This document shows, one piece after another, positions 1 through 13,073 of a stretch of DNA of 64,000 nt. The stretch is from Callorhinus ursinus. Taxonomy: Eukaryota; Chordata; Mammalia; Carnivora; Otariidae. The notes under the pieces are model-generated. The model was not told the DNA's origin, did no database searches, and saw only the letters and a list, made by a program, of their open reading frames with translations. The position numbers and the translations under genes were made by a program. Location: positions 9,187,298 to 9,251,297 of the forward strand of contig NW_020312902.1 of NCBI RefSeq assembly GCF_003265705.1, written 5' to 3'. Each line of letters starts with the position of its first letter. The first letter of the stretch is position 1.

Positions 1-1610
1 CTCTTTCAGGTAAAACACATATAAAAACTCCCATGTTTTGGGAGTTTGCTCCCATGTTTTGTGTGCTCTTTGATGCCTGGGGTCAACCTTACACTGGTAA
101 AAAGAATGGTACATATGAGACTTCATAGGAAACTTTTCGTAGGTACATGGAGATCTTGCCTCCTATCCTGGTTTAATGGCTCCATACTCAGATGACTTGA
201 GTTTTCAATTGGTTCATTTTAAGCCGTGACTTTGGAGCCTTAGTATTTCTTGACCTACAGTTTCTGGCCCAACTTCTTACAACCATATGCTTCTGTACAA
301 CACCGTGGATCTCCAAATCCCTTGCACACCTTATGGCACATACTTCAAAGCTATCTGGGTGCCTTGTAACTGATGATGACTCAGGATAAGAACCAAATCT
401 CTACTTTCTCATTGGTTTGAATTACCATTACCTTAATGGGGAACTGAAGTCCAGTCCAATCAAGCTGGACTGAAGCTTGGAATGTGCAATAGAATGAAGA
501 GCATTTTATTGGCAATATGTGACAGTGACAACAGCTGTCTTCTGTTGTTATCAGTAAGCTTTAACTCAAGTTTGCAAACTCAAAATCATACAAGGGCAGG
601 CAGGTGGCACAGAAGGTGGTGAAGTTGCTGAATTCTGTTACTATCTAGAGTAACACCTCTTTAGCTGCACAGTGCTTTAAAATATGATATGAACTAAAAA
701 TGCTAACAACACACAGCATGTCCGCCGCCTGCTAGCCTGCTCTAACTCTGCCTGCTGCCCGGAACAAAGAGTAGTAGCAAGGGTGTTCATGTGGTGGTGC
801 AGCATGTCAAGTTGAGAGAGGACACAGTCCCTCTGGCTGATCTCCTTTGCTTTGTCTCTCTCCCCTTGTGACAGCTGGCCCCACAGATTCCTCTGCTCCA
901 CTTCTAAGTCCAATCTGGGCTTGAGCCAGAAAGGATGTAAATAATTCCTTGCTACTTTGATACCGTAATGAATACCCTCTAATTCCCCACATTGTTCCCA
1001 GTGTCCATTCCTCCTTCACAAGTCTGTCCAATTTCCAGTTTCACGCACCTAAGCACCTGGGCTATACTGACTGTGTGCCAATCCTCCCAGTTTCTAGAAC
1101 ATGACATGAACATTAGTTCTTTCAAAAAATGAAAGCCAGGTCCTGCCTTCACAATTGATACAGCCCTGTATGAAATGAAATGCCCTAAGGCAAACATGAC
1201 TCTATTCTGAATGCAGAGCTGAATGGCTCACAGTTTGATTATAGAAAAGGTTTTCTGTGGCTTAGACTCAGATGATCAAATGGTCTTTGGATTTCATTAA
1301 AAGCTGTGGTGAGTCTACTAGAACACAATTTTGTTTTAAATATACTTGGCAGAGTTGGAGATGATTTTGAATTTCCTTTCTGTCAATAAATTGATTAAAA
1401 ATAGTTGTTTGAGTTGTGATGTACTCCCTACTTTATGCTCAGTTTGTGTTGGGTGTTGTGGGGGATTTAGAGGAAGAGTAAGTCACAGTCTCTATCCTCA
1501 CAGAGTTTATACTCCAGTTGTGGACACACAAACACACAACTTCACACCCAGGAAAAGAGAGTATACAATAAAAGTCGGTGCATAAATGATTATTAACATC
1601 TGTGCTTCTA
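1..1610. other. Unique sequence, no gene seen
   Basis: AT-rich sequence without a recognisable repeat or exon. Open frames of 60-80 codons on both strands show no domain or splice context. Confidence 0.6.
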
Positions 1611-1614
1611 CTGG

Positions 1615-1797
1615 GCTGTGCCATTTACATAACTGATGTTGTATCCTCACCACAACTCTAAAAGTTGTCAATTTCCCTTTGCCATTCGACATACCATAAA
1701 CTGAGGTGCTGAGACCTTAGCCTAAGGTCACACAGTCAGCAGAATGCTAGACCTAAGGGTGTCTGATTCCAGAGCTGGTGCCCTTTCCTGTAAATGA
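1615..1797 (-). repeat. MIR SINE
   Basis: Reverse-orientation MIR core: AAACTGAGGTGCTGAGA..., AAGGTCACACAGTCAGCAGA, then a TCTGATTCCAGAGCTGGTGCCC-like head. Confidence 0.75.
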
Positions 1798-1965
1798 GCT
1801 GTTCTCATTCTTCATTGTGTATTTAAATCACCTGACACACTTAAAAAAATGTGGATGCCTCGACCATGCCATCAGAGATTCTGTTCATTTGAGGTCTGAG
1901 TATTGGCTAATTCAAAGAATCCCAGGTGATTCTAATGTGTCAGCAAGGTGAAGAACCACTGTGCC
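1798..1965 (+). mobile_element. MER5A-like hAT relic
   Basis: GTTCTCATTCTTCATTGTG ... AAATCACCTG ... CCCAGGTGATTCTAATGTG ... GAAGAACCACTGTG follows MER5A, a nonautonomous hAT-Charlie element, with remnants of both ends. Confidence 0.75.
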
Positions 1966-2224
1966 AAATCCTCCTGCCATTGTGCAGCCCAATGTTGAAA
2001 AAAAAGTGTATATTTTGGAGAGAGAGTTCAGTTTGTAAAGATTTAGAGCAGGTGAGCTGGGATAAGACAATTTGCCCCTAAACCACACATACTTAGAGGT
2101 GACATATTGCTCCAGAGTTGCAACAATGAGTCCCTAACTTCATCAAATTCTGGTCTGTAAAGGAAAGATAAAAGTATCAAGTTTGTAAAATGTGCATATG
2201 GCTTATTACTGATTGTACTGCATC

Positions 2225-2400
2225 TTACTATTTTTATGTCATTTGAGTATTACAACAGCCTGGGATATGATGCCAGGTAATTTATTTACCAATGAGAAAA
2301 CCGAGATCCAGAGTGACTAAGTGACTTACTGAACATCACTGGGCTAGTTAGTGACTCCATACAGTGCTCACTTCATCGCATCACCTAGATTCAGTGGCTC
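2225..2400 (-). repeat. MIR SINE
   Basis: Diverged reverse MIR: CAATGAGAAAACCGAGATCCAGAGTG..., CACTGGGCTAGTTAGTGACTCC. Confidence 0.6.
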
Positions 2401-3437
2401 CCACAGCACTGGAACTTCATGGCACTGCTGCAGATTGGGTGGTGAGATCAATAATGGAGGAAGCTGCTAATTGAATGGGGTGAAGGGTACAACTATGTTA
2501 AAAGCCATCACCACTCTAGGAAGCACTCTTTAAGTTCCTATGACAGACATAGCTCAGCCTATATTATCATAATCATCCTTCTAAATAAATGATTTAGATT
2601 AGGGCATGCATGATCATGAGCTTGTGAAATGCAGATAAACATATTTTGTTTCCAAAGCCACGAGCTCAGGACATGAGTATGCATCTCCCTCTGGTTCCCC
2701 ATTTCCCCTGAATATAATGACTTGAAACAGTTTAGACCATGACTAGGGGAAGGCACAGGGATGCCCACTCAAGCACAGGCAAGCCATCGAATTAGTAGCT
2801 TTCAGCAAAACTACTCTATTTGGCCTGTGCTTCCAGAAAACAAGTTGTTATAGAATAATTAAGTTGGGGAGGCAGCTACATGAAGTTTCCACAATAGAGT
2901 GAGGAACTGAAATACCAGATGGTGCTATCAATGCACAGCAGATGTTTGCCAGGGAGCTGGGATCATGGTTTTAATTTCCAGAGTAGAATGACTTTCTAAA
3001 ACAGAGAACAGTCCAGTGTTATGGGTCCCCTTTGTGGAATTTCTGCACACTGTGGAACCCTCTGGAATGGGAGACTTCACTCATTCTGTGCAAGGTGGCA
3101 GAGAGTGGCCAGTGCATTCATCTTTTTGGCCCATGGTGGATCATTTTACTTTTCTAGAAGATTTAAGGGAAATGGGGACTTCTGGTCCTAGGACACTCAA
3201 GACATCTGTTGACTGGTAACTGGAGAATAAGGAAGAAAAGAAGATAAAGTTCCTAAATGCTTAAGATGTATTATCTGTTAAAATAATGATGTTAAGGACA
3301 ACTATAAAGATATAAATCAACCAATATGAAACAGTGTTACACATTTAATGCTTCAAAAATGTGCCTATTGCAAATATTATCTGAAGAATTATTATCATTA
3401 ATTTATACGTGAAGACGCAGAGTTCTCATTTTTTTCC
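2401..3437. other. Unique sequence, no gene seen
   Basis: No exon structure or recognisable repeat found. Confidence 0.55.
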
Positions 3438-3439
3438 TC

Positions 3440-3590
3440 TTTTAATTTATTTTGTTCCATTTTTTTATTATTAACATATAATGTATTATTTGTTTCAGGG
3501 GTACAGGTCTACGATTCATCAGTCTTACACAATACACAGTGCTCACCACAACACATACCTTCCCCCAGGGTTCCCATCTTGAGGTCACTA
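3440..3590 (-). mobile_element. L1 3'-UTR fragment (type-1 tail)
   Basis: ATTAACATATAATGTATTATTTGTTTCAGGGGTACAGG is the reverse complement of the carnivore L1 end (CCTGTACCCCTGAAACAAAT...). It is 5'-truncated to about 150 bp. Confidence 0.85.
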
Positions 3591-3816
3591 GGTCTGGATT
3601 TAAATTCTATTTGGCTTTCAAGTAACAAATACTTAGTTAATTAAGTAGGGAATGAATGAATCCAAGAAGTTGGGTAACTAGGTCTTGGGAAGCAGACAAG
3701 ACAAGCCCTCTTCTTCCAAGGAATTGACAGTGACTAGGGTGCTGCTTAGAAAACCCTAGTAAGAAAAAAGCCATGTGAACTTCAGCTCAGAAGAGGCCAG
3801 CAAATCTCATGAACTT

Positions 3817-4050
3817 ATTCTGTGGGATGTGGACCTTGGGATGAGGCTGGGTCCTGGGTGCAGGAGGTCTCATCATGGTGACCCTCACATCTGTTTTTCT
3901 CTAAAGGCTACCTAGGAGCCCTTCCCTTCCCCGTCCAGAAATGTAGTGCTGTCTCTCCCCACATAGCACGGGGGCATTGCTTCCTTGCCTTCAGAAAAGC
4001 CTATTCTTGCACCCTTTTCTTTTTCAAGCCATTCTCTACCTTCTAGCATT
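3817..4050 (+). repeat. Unnamed direct repeat, copy A
   Basis: Clearly related to 5448-5681. Shared blocks include TTCTGTGGGATG, AGGTCTCATC, CCTAGGAGC, GGGGGCATTG and TTCAGAAAAGCC, in the same order with small indels. Family not recognised. Confidence 0.8.
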
Positions 4051-5447
4051 GTCCAGAGAGCTTCCCATGGCCTTTCATTTATCAAGAGTGAGCAGAGAAG
4101 CATGCAAGCTTATGTGTTTCTTAAGCTTTCATGGTTTGTGCCCTTTATTCTCTCTAGTTATCCTCTACTTTGAAGAGTGCTGCCACCTTCTATGGAATTG
4201 GAGGGACATCTAACAGAAAACCTCTCTTCAAAATGTGGACAGGGAAAAACTAAGAGACAGATGCTGGTGAGCACATTGATAAAACCACTTTATATCAACA
4301 GAAAAATGTGAAGACATAACTTTTCCCACTTTGAATATACTTTTTCAAAGTGGCAATCACTGATTGCATGTGGAAAAAGGCTGGAAGAAATATAATTAAA
4401 ACCCCAAAACTCTCCCAACCCAGAAATCCTCTCCACAAATATAAGTAGAGAAAGGAAAGCGTTTTCTTATTGAATAAGCATTAAGCCAGAGTGTGATGTA
4501 CTTCGCAGGCAAATCCTAGTCTTCAGTTAAGACTGACAAGCATGAGAAGCTGGCACCTCCCATCTTGGTACAGGTCAAAGCCATCATATTCACCAAATAG
4601 AAATAAATCAATACTAGGTCCTGGGCTTATGTTTGGTTAGGATTTGATGGACATTTGTTCTTGTTTCTCCCTGGGGATCTGAGTTTTCAGAAGATAATTC
4701 TCCCAATTCCTCTATCTAGGTGTTTCCCTCTTCCTTCCTCCCCCAGGCTTTACCTGTTTGCCTAGGCTCAGACTGTAAGGGCCAGGGCATCCTTGTTTTT
4801 CGAGACATGGTAGTCCTTAACCAACTGATAGACATCATGTTGGTAAATATTAAAAAGTCTGAAAATAACAAGTATTAGCAAGGAGAATGGGAAGTGGGTT
4901 CCATCATGCATGCCTAAACGTAATCTAAATTTGAAAATCAGTTTCTCTTTCATTCACATTTTTTGACCTTTATTTGAAAGGTACATGGAAATATGTGCAT
5001 TTAATTTCTGATTTTGGAATGTCATAATTATGTCTTGCCTAGGCCGGGATGAGACATAGATATTGTGGATATCCAATGGTTCTCAGCAAATGCCTGTAAT
5101 GATGCCAGTGTTTCCATGATTATCACAAGCAGATTTCTAATTATCAAAGATTAGGACTATAGAAATTACACACAGCACTTATAATGGTTATGCATGGTAG
5201 CCCATTAGCTCAGAAATGCAAGAAATATTACTTACATTCATTAAATGCAACAAAATTTAGCCCCAAGTATCATCCAGCTGGATTAGTTGGAAATTCAATT
5301 TCAGTCACTATGGGACATCTTCCACCTGTAGAACTATTCTATCATTTCAGGGTATAGGTAATGTCCAGAAAAGGGAGGGATGACTCCTCCTTTTCTGATG
5401 CTGCAGCCACTGACATCCTCATTGTCTATGGTCCTCCATATCAATCC
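4051..5447. other. Unique spacer between the two direct-repeat copies
   Basis: No coding potential and no recognisable retroviral internal sequence, so the flanking copies are not obviously paired LTRs. Confidence 0.5.
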
Positions 5448-5681
5448 CTTCTGTGGGATGAAAGACTTTGGGGTGAGGCTGTCTCTGATGCTGTTGGTCT
5501 CATCCTCATACCCGTTCTTTTCTAGAACCTGCCTAGGAGCTATCTCAGGACCCCTCACCTCACCTGCCCAGGGATCTAGTGCTCTCTCTCCTTCTGCAGC
5601 ATGGGGGCATTGTTTTCTCCTTTTCAGAAAAGCCCATCCTTGCACCCTTCTCTTACTCAAGCCACTCTCCACCTTCCCATA
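5448..5681 (+). repeat. Unnamed direct repeat, copy B
   Basis: Homologous to 3817-4050 over about 230 bp, diverged. A frame reads through on each strand here (about 100 aa) but is not conserved in copy A. Confidence 0.8.
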
Positions 5682-5730
5682 AAACCCTCATCTTTAATAG
5701 ACTTGGATTGTCATTTAAAAAAATGGGGGG

Positions 5731-5907
5731 GCGCCTGGGTGGCTCAGATGGTTAAGCGTCTGCCTTCAGCTCAGGTCATGATCCCAGGGTCCTGGGATCG
5801 GGTCCCGCATCAGGCTCGCTGCTCAGAGGGGATCCTGCTTCTCCCTCTGCCTCTCTCTCTCTCTCTCTCATGAATAAATAAATAAAATCTTAAAAAAATA
5901 AAAAATA
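5731..5907 (+). mobile_element. CAN-SINE (tRNA-derived)
   Basis: Starts GCGCCTGGGTGGCTCAGATG, has a CT-rich tract, AATAAATAAATAAAATCTT and an A-rich tail. Flanked by AAAAAAATGGGGGG-like target duplications (5717-5730 and about 5908-5920). Confidence 0.95.
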
Positions 5908-5920
5908 AAAAAATGGGGGG

Positions 5921-6540
5921 CTAGAGGGCTGGGCAAAGTCTTTCTACCTTCCATCTGCCATGGGTTCCCCAGAGTGAGACAGAATGAATATATGTGCATA
6001 TACATTTACCATAGATGGCTCTGAAATCACTTCATATTTTTGCAGTGCTTTAGATCACAATCATGAGCCAAAATTGACATAGATGGTGAAATGACTCAGC
6101 TTATTAGAAATTTTGGGGTAGCCAGTGTTTATGAAATTATCTAAGTTTATCTTTCATGAAGTTTCTGTAAAGTTACTTATTTATTTTATGGAGACACCTG
6201 AGTTATTTACCTTTATAGATCTATATATAGATGTATTTATAACTTTATTTTGGCAGTGTAGAAAATTAGTGATTCTGAGCAGGTAAGCCATTTAAGTTAG
6301 GTCACATAGGAGCTCTCTGCTTAAAGTCTAAATGCTGTTCAGAAGACACACACACACACACACACACACACAGCTGGCTATCTTTTCACTTGAGTGTGAA
6401 CCATCTTAGGTAAAATAACACTCAGAGGGTCAATTTGGTTCATACTTGATCAGAATCAAGAATTGAAATACAATATAATAAGAGAAACTAATATAATATA
6501 TTAGCCACAGGACTTTTGTTCACAAGGGACAAAAACCCAA
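5921..6540. other. Unique sequence with (AC)n at 6346-6372
   Basis: No gene seen. The (AC)13-14 tract is the only structured feature. Confidence 0.6.
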
Positions 6541-6544
6541 CTCA

Positions 6545-6616
6545 TTTTTTATAGGAAATATGACTTTATTAGATCAACCTCAAAATTTTTTTATAGGAAA
6601 TATGACTTTATTAGAT
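6545..6616. repeat. 42-bp-spaced perfect local duplication
   Basis: The 30-bp stretch at 6545-6574 (TTTTTTATAGGAAATATGAC...) recurs without mismatch at 6587-6616. Confidence 0.95.
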
Positions 6617-6857
6617 GGATCTAGGGACTCAATTTACATTTGTCAAAAATACAGAATTAAATCTCCTTCCCCACCTCCTGCTGGCCCAATGGCTCCATTC
6701 TCTGACAGGCTCTTTCCATGTCAAAGAGTAAGATCCTATCTTACATTGCTTCTTGTGATCTTATAGAGAAAGAAACCCTGCCTCAGTCAGCATCCAAATA
6801 CAGTCTCTAAAAATGGCCTCTGGTTGGCCTTTGTAATTTGGCCTTCCCACTTTTCTG

Positions 6858-6962
6858 GTGGAGAAGGCAGTGAGCCCAACATGGGGCTTGATCCCAAGGA
6901 CCCAGGGACCATGAACTCAGCCAATGATAAGTGCTTAACCGACTGAGCCACCCAGGTGCCCC
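6858..6962 (-). mobile_element. CAN-SINE, truncated and diverged
   Basis: Reverse head ACCGACTGAGCCACCCAGGT at the right end; only about 105 bp remain and the tail is missing. It abuts the L1 fragment that follows. Confidence 0.85.
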
Positions 6963-6969
6963 TAACACC

Positions 6970-7780
6970 AGTCCTTTTCAAACTCTTCCAGAAAATTGAA
7001 GAGGAGGGAACATTCCCAAACTTACTTCATGTGGCCATCATTAGCTGATACTAAAGACAGAAAATGACTCTACAAGAAAAGAAAATTACAGGTGGATATC
7101 TCTGATGAATATAGATGAAAAATTCTTAACAAATACTGGCAAACTGAATTCAACAGCACATTAAAAGGATACAAGGATGGTTCAACATACACAATCACAT
7201 TAATAGATCACATTAATAAATTGAAATAGAATGAAAGATAAAAATCATAGTATCATCTGAATAAATATAGAAAAAGCATTTGACAAAACTCAATATTCAT
7301 TCAAGATAAAAACTCTCAACAAACTGGGTATAGAAGAAATGTAGCTCAACATAATAAGGCTATCTATGACAAGCCCACAACTGACAGGCTTATGACAAAA
7401 GGAGAAAGGTTGAAAGCTTTTCCTCTAAGACCGGGAACAAGACAAGTGTGCCCACTTTTATCACTCCTATTCGACATAATACCAGAAGTCCTAGCCAGAA
7501 TAATTAGGTAAGGAAAGGAAATAAAAGGCATCCAAATTGGAAAGGAAGAAGTAAAACTATCTTTGTTTACAGACGATATGATCTTATATGTAGGAAATCC
7601 TAAAGAATCTACCAAAAAACCATTATAACTAATAAATGAACTCAGTAAATTTGCAGGATACAAAACCAGTGCAGGGGAGGTTGTGGAGAAAAGGGAACTG
7701 TAAGTAGGAATGTAAATTGATGATGCCCTCATGGAAGACAGTACGGAGATTGCCCAAAAAATAAAAAATTCAGGCGGCCT
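6970..7780 (+). mobile_element. L1 ORF2 relic with internal deletion
   Basis: Translation shows L1 reverse-transcriptase motifs in broken frames: YRWISLMNIDEKF (family YRPISLMNID), [10 protein letters not shown] (family PGTRQGCPLS) and the catalytic region as FTDDMILY (family FADDMILY, so Ala to Thr). At about 7672 the sequence jumps from RT directly to the ORF2 C-terminal region (AGGTTGTGGAGAAAAGGGAA...), an internal deletion. Many stops; nonfunctional. Confidence 0.9.
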
Positions 7781-7879
7781 TTATTCAGTGTCTACTATAG
7801 TATAGCACGGTACTGGATACTTTGCAGGATGAAAAATAATAGGTGTGATTTGCTTCATTTGTATCATTGCCATTAACAT

Positions 7880-7990
7880 CATTAGAACAGTTAGCATTAA
7901 TTGAGGGTTTGGTATGTGCCAGGCACAGTGTTAAGCACCTTACACGTATTTCCTCATTTAATCCTTATCATAACTCTACAAGGTAGTATC
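7880..7990 (-). repeat. MIR SINE, first half
   Basis: Reverse MIR: GTATGTGCCAGGCACAGTGTTAAGC..., CTCATTTAATCCTTATCATAAC, AAGGTAGTATCACTTA. Its continuation is at 8492-8640. Confidence 0.75.
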
Positions 7991-8491
7991 ACTTAGTCAG
8001 GACTCCTCCAATTACAAACATGAGGAGCTCAGTTCAAGCTAACCCAAGCATAACAGCAGTGGTAGCAACAATAGCAACAGACCCTCAAAGTGTTGGGAGG
8101 GCGGGTGGGTCTATCTGGATCGGAAATGAATAGTTCCAGCCCAAGTTTACTTTCCCTTCCTTGTCTCTTTTTGCTTGGGCCCCAGGTTCCCCTTCATGAA
8201 TGTGCTTCCTCCTTATGGCAGAACTGATGGATGCCGGCAGCTATAAGCAGCAATTAAACCTGCTTGCTTCTGCTGGGAAATCAAGAAAGAACACTGATTG
8301 ACCTGGCTTGGGTCACATGTCTATCCTTTAACCATAACCAGTTCCAGAGCCGGGGGGATGGAGTGCTCTTGTTGGCCTGTCCTGGGTCACAAAATCGAGG
8401 TCTAAGGAACCAAGTCTCATGATTAGTAGCCCCACCAGAACAGCACTATGTGGTGGGAGGGGCAAACGAACATTGGATGCCCTCCACAGGT
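7991..8491. mobile_element. Unclassified insertion splitting a MIR
   Basis: About 500 bp lie between two halves of one MIR. The MIR sequence at the break appears on both sides (AAGGTAGTATCACTTA / CAGGTAAGTCTTATTATT), as an aged target duplication would. The interior resembles an old interspersed element but I cannot name the family. Confidence 0.45.
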
Positions 8492-8640
8492 AAGTCTTAT
8501 TATTTAATCATTTTACAATGAAGATACTGAAGCTTAGAGAGATTGTCCATTTTTAAGTAGCAGTACAGGATTTTTTCTAGATTTGACATATTGAAAGCTC
8601 ATGCTCTTAACTATTGTGCCATATGGTCTTTCTAGCTCTT
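8492..8640 (-). repeat. MIR SINE, second half
   Basis: ATTTTACAATGAAGATACTGAAGC... resumes the MIR where 7990 stopped. Confidence 0.65.
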
Positions 8641-8984
8641 ATCTTGGAGATATTTACTACAGTTTGCCATGACTATTTTTATTACATACAAATCTAGATA
8701 ATAAATATAGGATAATACATAAGTAGATATAGGAGAATCCGACCCTTCCTCTAAATTCTGTAAGTGTATAAAACAGGGGGCATTAGAGGGGATAAAATGA
8801 ATTTTGCTAGTGTTTATGGAGGAAAAAAATGTAAGTAGATTTGAAGAAGGGTATATGATTGGCCAATAGAAAGGAGGAGGAAATACTGCTTTGCTTATGT
8901 TTAAGAGTGAAATATTTTTTTTCAGTTCTAGTTAGAACGGTTTTTCTAGCCAAAATATAAACAACATAGAGTTAAAGAGACGGA

Positions 8985-9115
8985 GGTCTAGCCCAGGGTC
9001 AGCTGCTGACTCGCATGTGACGTTGGATGGATGCATCATTCACATTTTGGTCTCAGTTTCTTCATCGACAAAATATGGGCACTAACATCTGCTTCACCAT
9101 TTCACAGAGTTCTCA
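8985..9115 (+). repeat. MIR SINE
   Basis: Diverged MIR: GCTGCTGACTCGCATGTGAC, TCTCAGTTTCTTCATCGACAAAATATGGGC. Confidence 0.65.
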
Positions 9116-9900
9116 CTGATACTTGAACACAGAAGAGAAAATGCCAAAGTGTTCTGAAGAGCTAAAAACACTATCTGAATGGAAGATTGCATCAACAGTT
9201 CTCACTATGTGCTTCCTCCTGGGCATAAAATGGGCAGTTTTTCCTCAGACAGCCTTTCTGATATTAGAGCAAAAGTAAGACCATATCACAACGGCAGTTT
9301 TATAAACCGGTTGCTGAAGAGGCAAAATTTACAGCAGATAATTTATCCCCTCTATTTCTATTCTGTCCCCAAATAATGTTTTTAAAATTTGACAGAGCTT
9401 TCTTTGCTAACCAGTCCTCTGTAGCAGAACTATTGTAGAATAGGTAAGTAAGTGAATAAGTAAATAAGTAAATAAATTCTGGGTCCAACAAGAAGTTTTT
9501 CTTGCAATCAAATGAAAAGTACTTTCCTATGTTTTCATGTGTTCAGTAAGCAAAGGTGTCTTATTGGATGCCTCCCTCTTGGTAATATTTCTAAGTCTTA
9601 TACGTCTCTCCTAAATCCTTTGTTCTGCAAGCTGAGCAGAAATTCCTCCCTGAAAACACTTCCTATTATCCTCAGAGGTCTCTTCCTAATAACTTCAGAT
9701 GAGAATGAGGTATAAATATGAACTAGTCATCCTGCATTTTGTGAATAATTGAATCAAAGAACAAACCCCAAATACGGCAGGTTAAAGCAATGAAATTCAT
9801 GCTGTGTCTCATTTATTCTAACAGGTTTAGTTATGCAGGTTTATGTAGATAAATAAAGTTGCAGGCAGAATGTTGGCAAAGAGGAAAGATAAATGTTTTA
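9116..9900. other. Unique sequence, no gene seen
   Basis: Contains a short AAGT/AAAT-rich simple tract near 9443-9476. No exon structure. Confidence 0.5.
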
Positions 9901-9904
9901 AGGC

Positions 9905-9990
9905 TAGCTCCAGATCCAGGAATCAAGCTCAGGCACCTCTGCGGCCACACAATGCACTTGTCCACTCTGCTACACCCAAGTGATGCTCTG
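9905..9990 (-). repeat. MIR 5' (tRNA-like) fragment
   Basis: Read on the minus strand: GTAGCAGAGTGGACAAGTGC ... GCTTGATTCCTGG, the MIR head with box-B-like sequence. Diverged. Confidence 0.5.
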
Positions 9991-10005
9991 CAAACACTGA
10001 GTTAT

Positions 10006-10042
10006 AGAACAGGATTGTGGATTTAACAGGATTGTGGATTTA
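10006..10042. repeat. 17-bp tandem duplication
   Basis: AACAGGATTGTGGATTT is repeated twice head to tail. Confidence 0.9.
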
Positions 10043-10329
10043 ACAGCACTGACTTCTGATGTCAGTGGTCCAAGGCACAATGTGGGAAACACTGTAGTAA
10101 ATATTTTAACGGTCCTCACTTTTAGCACTAAACTTAGATCTCTAGCCCAGATAGTTCCACTGAACTCCGGATCCCTATATACCTTACAACCATTATGCAT
10201 ATTTCAAAAGCACTTCCTCATGTCTCAGAACAAATTCACAAAACCCTCCTTTTGGTTCTCCTTGTCTCAGAGAAGAGTATTACCTTCTTTCTACACCATT
10301 AGGCAAGTCTGAAAACACAGGAATGGCCC

Positions 10330-10795
10330 CCAAATCTCCCTTTCCCTCCTCACTCGCCATCACCCTGCAATCAGTAAGTCATGCTCGGGACTCTCACCTA
10401 CCAAATCTCTCAGGAAACCATGTGCTTTCTCCTTTCCTGGCCATCCTCAGCCCCCAATCTGTTACTGACATCTATTTATTCCTCCAACCATTCTTCATGC
10501 TGCAGTGAGTGTGAGGAAAACACAACCAAGGCTCAGTCTCTTGGCATTTGCTGTTAAATCCTTCTTGAGCTATGCTGCCTGCCTCCTGGGCCTCCTCAGC
10601 TCAGACCACTCCCTCCCTCCCTCCAGCTCCAGCCCCAAGACGCTGCCTTTAGTTCCTCTGGGCTCCAAGTTCCTTTGGCTTCACGTTGCATACACCACAT
10701 GCTTGTCCTTCTGCCTGGAATGCCCCCCTCCACCTGGCTTAGAAATCTGCTTAATCTCCAAGTCTTGGTTGTCCCATCTGTTTGAAGGGAATTAA
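10330..10795 (+). mobile_element. L2 LINE fragment
   Basis: CT-rich ancient L2 3' region: TTCTGCCTGGAATGCCCCCC, AGTCTCTTGGCATTTGCTG. The 60-95 aa frames on either strand follow L2, not a host gene. Confidence 0.65.
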
Positions 10796-10799
10796 AATG

Positions 10800-11420
10800 C
10801 CATAGATCAGAGTTGTTAAAAATGGGAAATAAAATAAATACATAATATTCCTGGCACAACATAGATATTCAATAATCTATTTCCCAAAATATATCCTAGA
10901 ATTTTAAATTTTTTCCAATAATCTTCATATAAAGATAAATTCACATGCACATGTTCTTTAATTGTGATTTATAAGACTTCAAGGTAGGAAAGAACCCTTA
11001 AAGATTTGTTTATTTCATTTTAGAAATTTATTAAATCATAACGCATCTTGCAGTGGGACATCTGTGTTACGGTTTTTAATTGCTGTAACTTAATATCCCT
11101 GAGAGTGTGGAGTCTTCATTAAATGTAGGGGTTAGACAGCTATAATTTTCAAAATTACTGCTTTGTTCTACAACCCATTTAAAGGGAAAAATAATTAATG
11201 AAATGTATACATTTTTAGAGGCAATGACATGAGAAAGGATTTCAAATAAATGAGCAAGTAAAGAAAATAAATTAGCATCTAATTTGTAATTAGAGATTAC
11301 AATGCTTAATAATTTGAAAATGAATTGAATCTTTATGGTAATATATAAGGTGGTTAATGCGGTAACATTTCCATTGAGATTAAAATGACTTTAGTAACAA
11401 TACTATCAAGTGGGGGGGGG
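10800..11420. other. AT-rich unique sequence
   Basis: No gene or clear repeat; a G10 run ends it at about 11411-11420. Confidence 0.5.
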
Positions 11421-11424
11421 TTGA

Positions 11425-11735
11425 ATAAGCAAAGTACAGAAGATTTTTAGGGTAGTGAAACTACTCTGTATGATATTGAAATGATCCATACATGTCATTA
11501 TACATTGGTCCAAACCTATAGAATGTACAGCACCAAGAGTAAACTGTAAGGTAAACTGTGGACTTTGGGTGACTAGGATGTATCGGTGTAGGTTCATCAA
11601 TTATAACAAATGTGCCAGTCTGGTGGGGGATGTTGATATTAGGCCATGCTTCAGTGGGAACAGAGGGTACATGGGAAATCCCTGTACCTTCCATTCAATT
11701 TTGTAGTGAACCTAAAAAATGCTATGAAGAAAACT
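11425..11735 (+). mobile_element. Old L1 (L1M-type) 3'-UTR
   Basis: TACATGTCATTATACATTGG..., GAATGTACAGCACCAAGAGT, GGTTCATCAATTATAACAAA and CCTGTACCTTCCATTCAATT follow old mammalian L1 3'-UTR sequence in order. Confidence 0.85.
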
Positions 11736-11739
11736 GAAT

Positions 11740-12840
<1,101 letters not shown>

Positions 12841-12849
12841 CTATGACAA

Positions 12850-13035
12850 CAACAGAGATGTGTCAAGATGAAGCAGACCTCATTTGTACTTCACCTCTTG
12901 CTAGCTGTGCAAATTTGGGAGTTTACTTAACTTTCATAAGCCTCAGTTTCCACATCTGAAAAGTGGACATAATATCTAACTCACAGGATTGTTGTTACAA
13001 CAAATAAAATATCTAAGGGAAGAGGTTGTGCCAAG
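12850..13035 (+). repeat. MIR SINE
   Basis: TGCTAGCTGTGCAAATTTGGG..., AAGCCTCAGTTTCCACATCT, AACTCACAGGATTGTTGTTA match the MIR core and 3' part. Confidence 0.85.
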
Positions 13036-13073
13036 ATTTAAACCCAAGAAGTCTCACTCAAGGGTCTCCACAC

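Noticed and set aside
3817..5681. The direct repeat pair as LTRs of one retrovirus
   Set aside because: The 1.4 kb between them shows no retroviral coding trace, no primer-binding site was seen, and the copies lack clear TG...CA ends.
5334..5682. Paired 100-112 aa frames on opposite strands
   Set aside because: They lie largely in the unnamed direct repeat, and the related copy at 3817-4050 does not preserve either frame.
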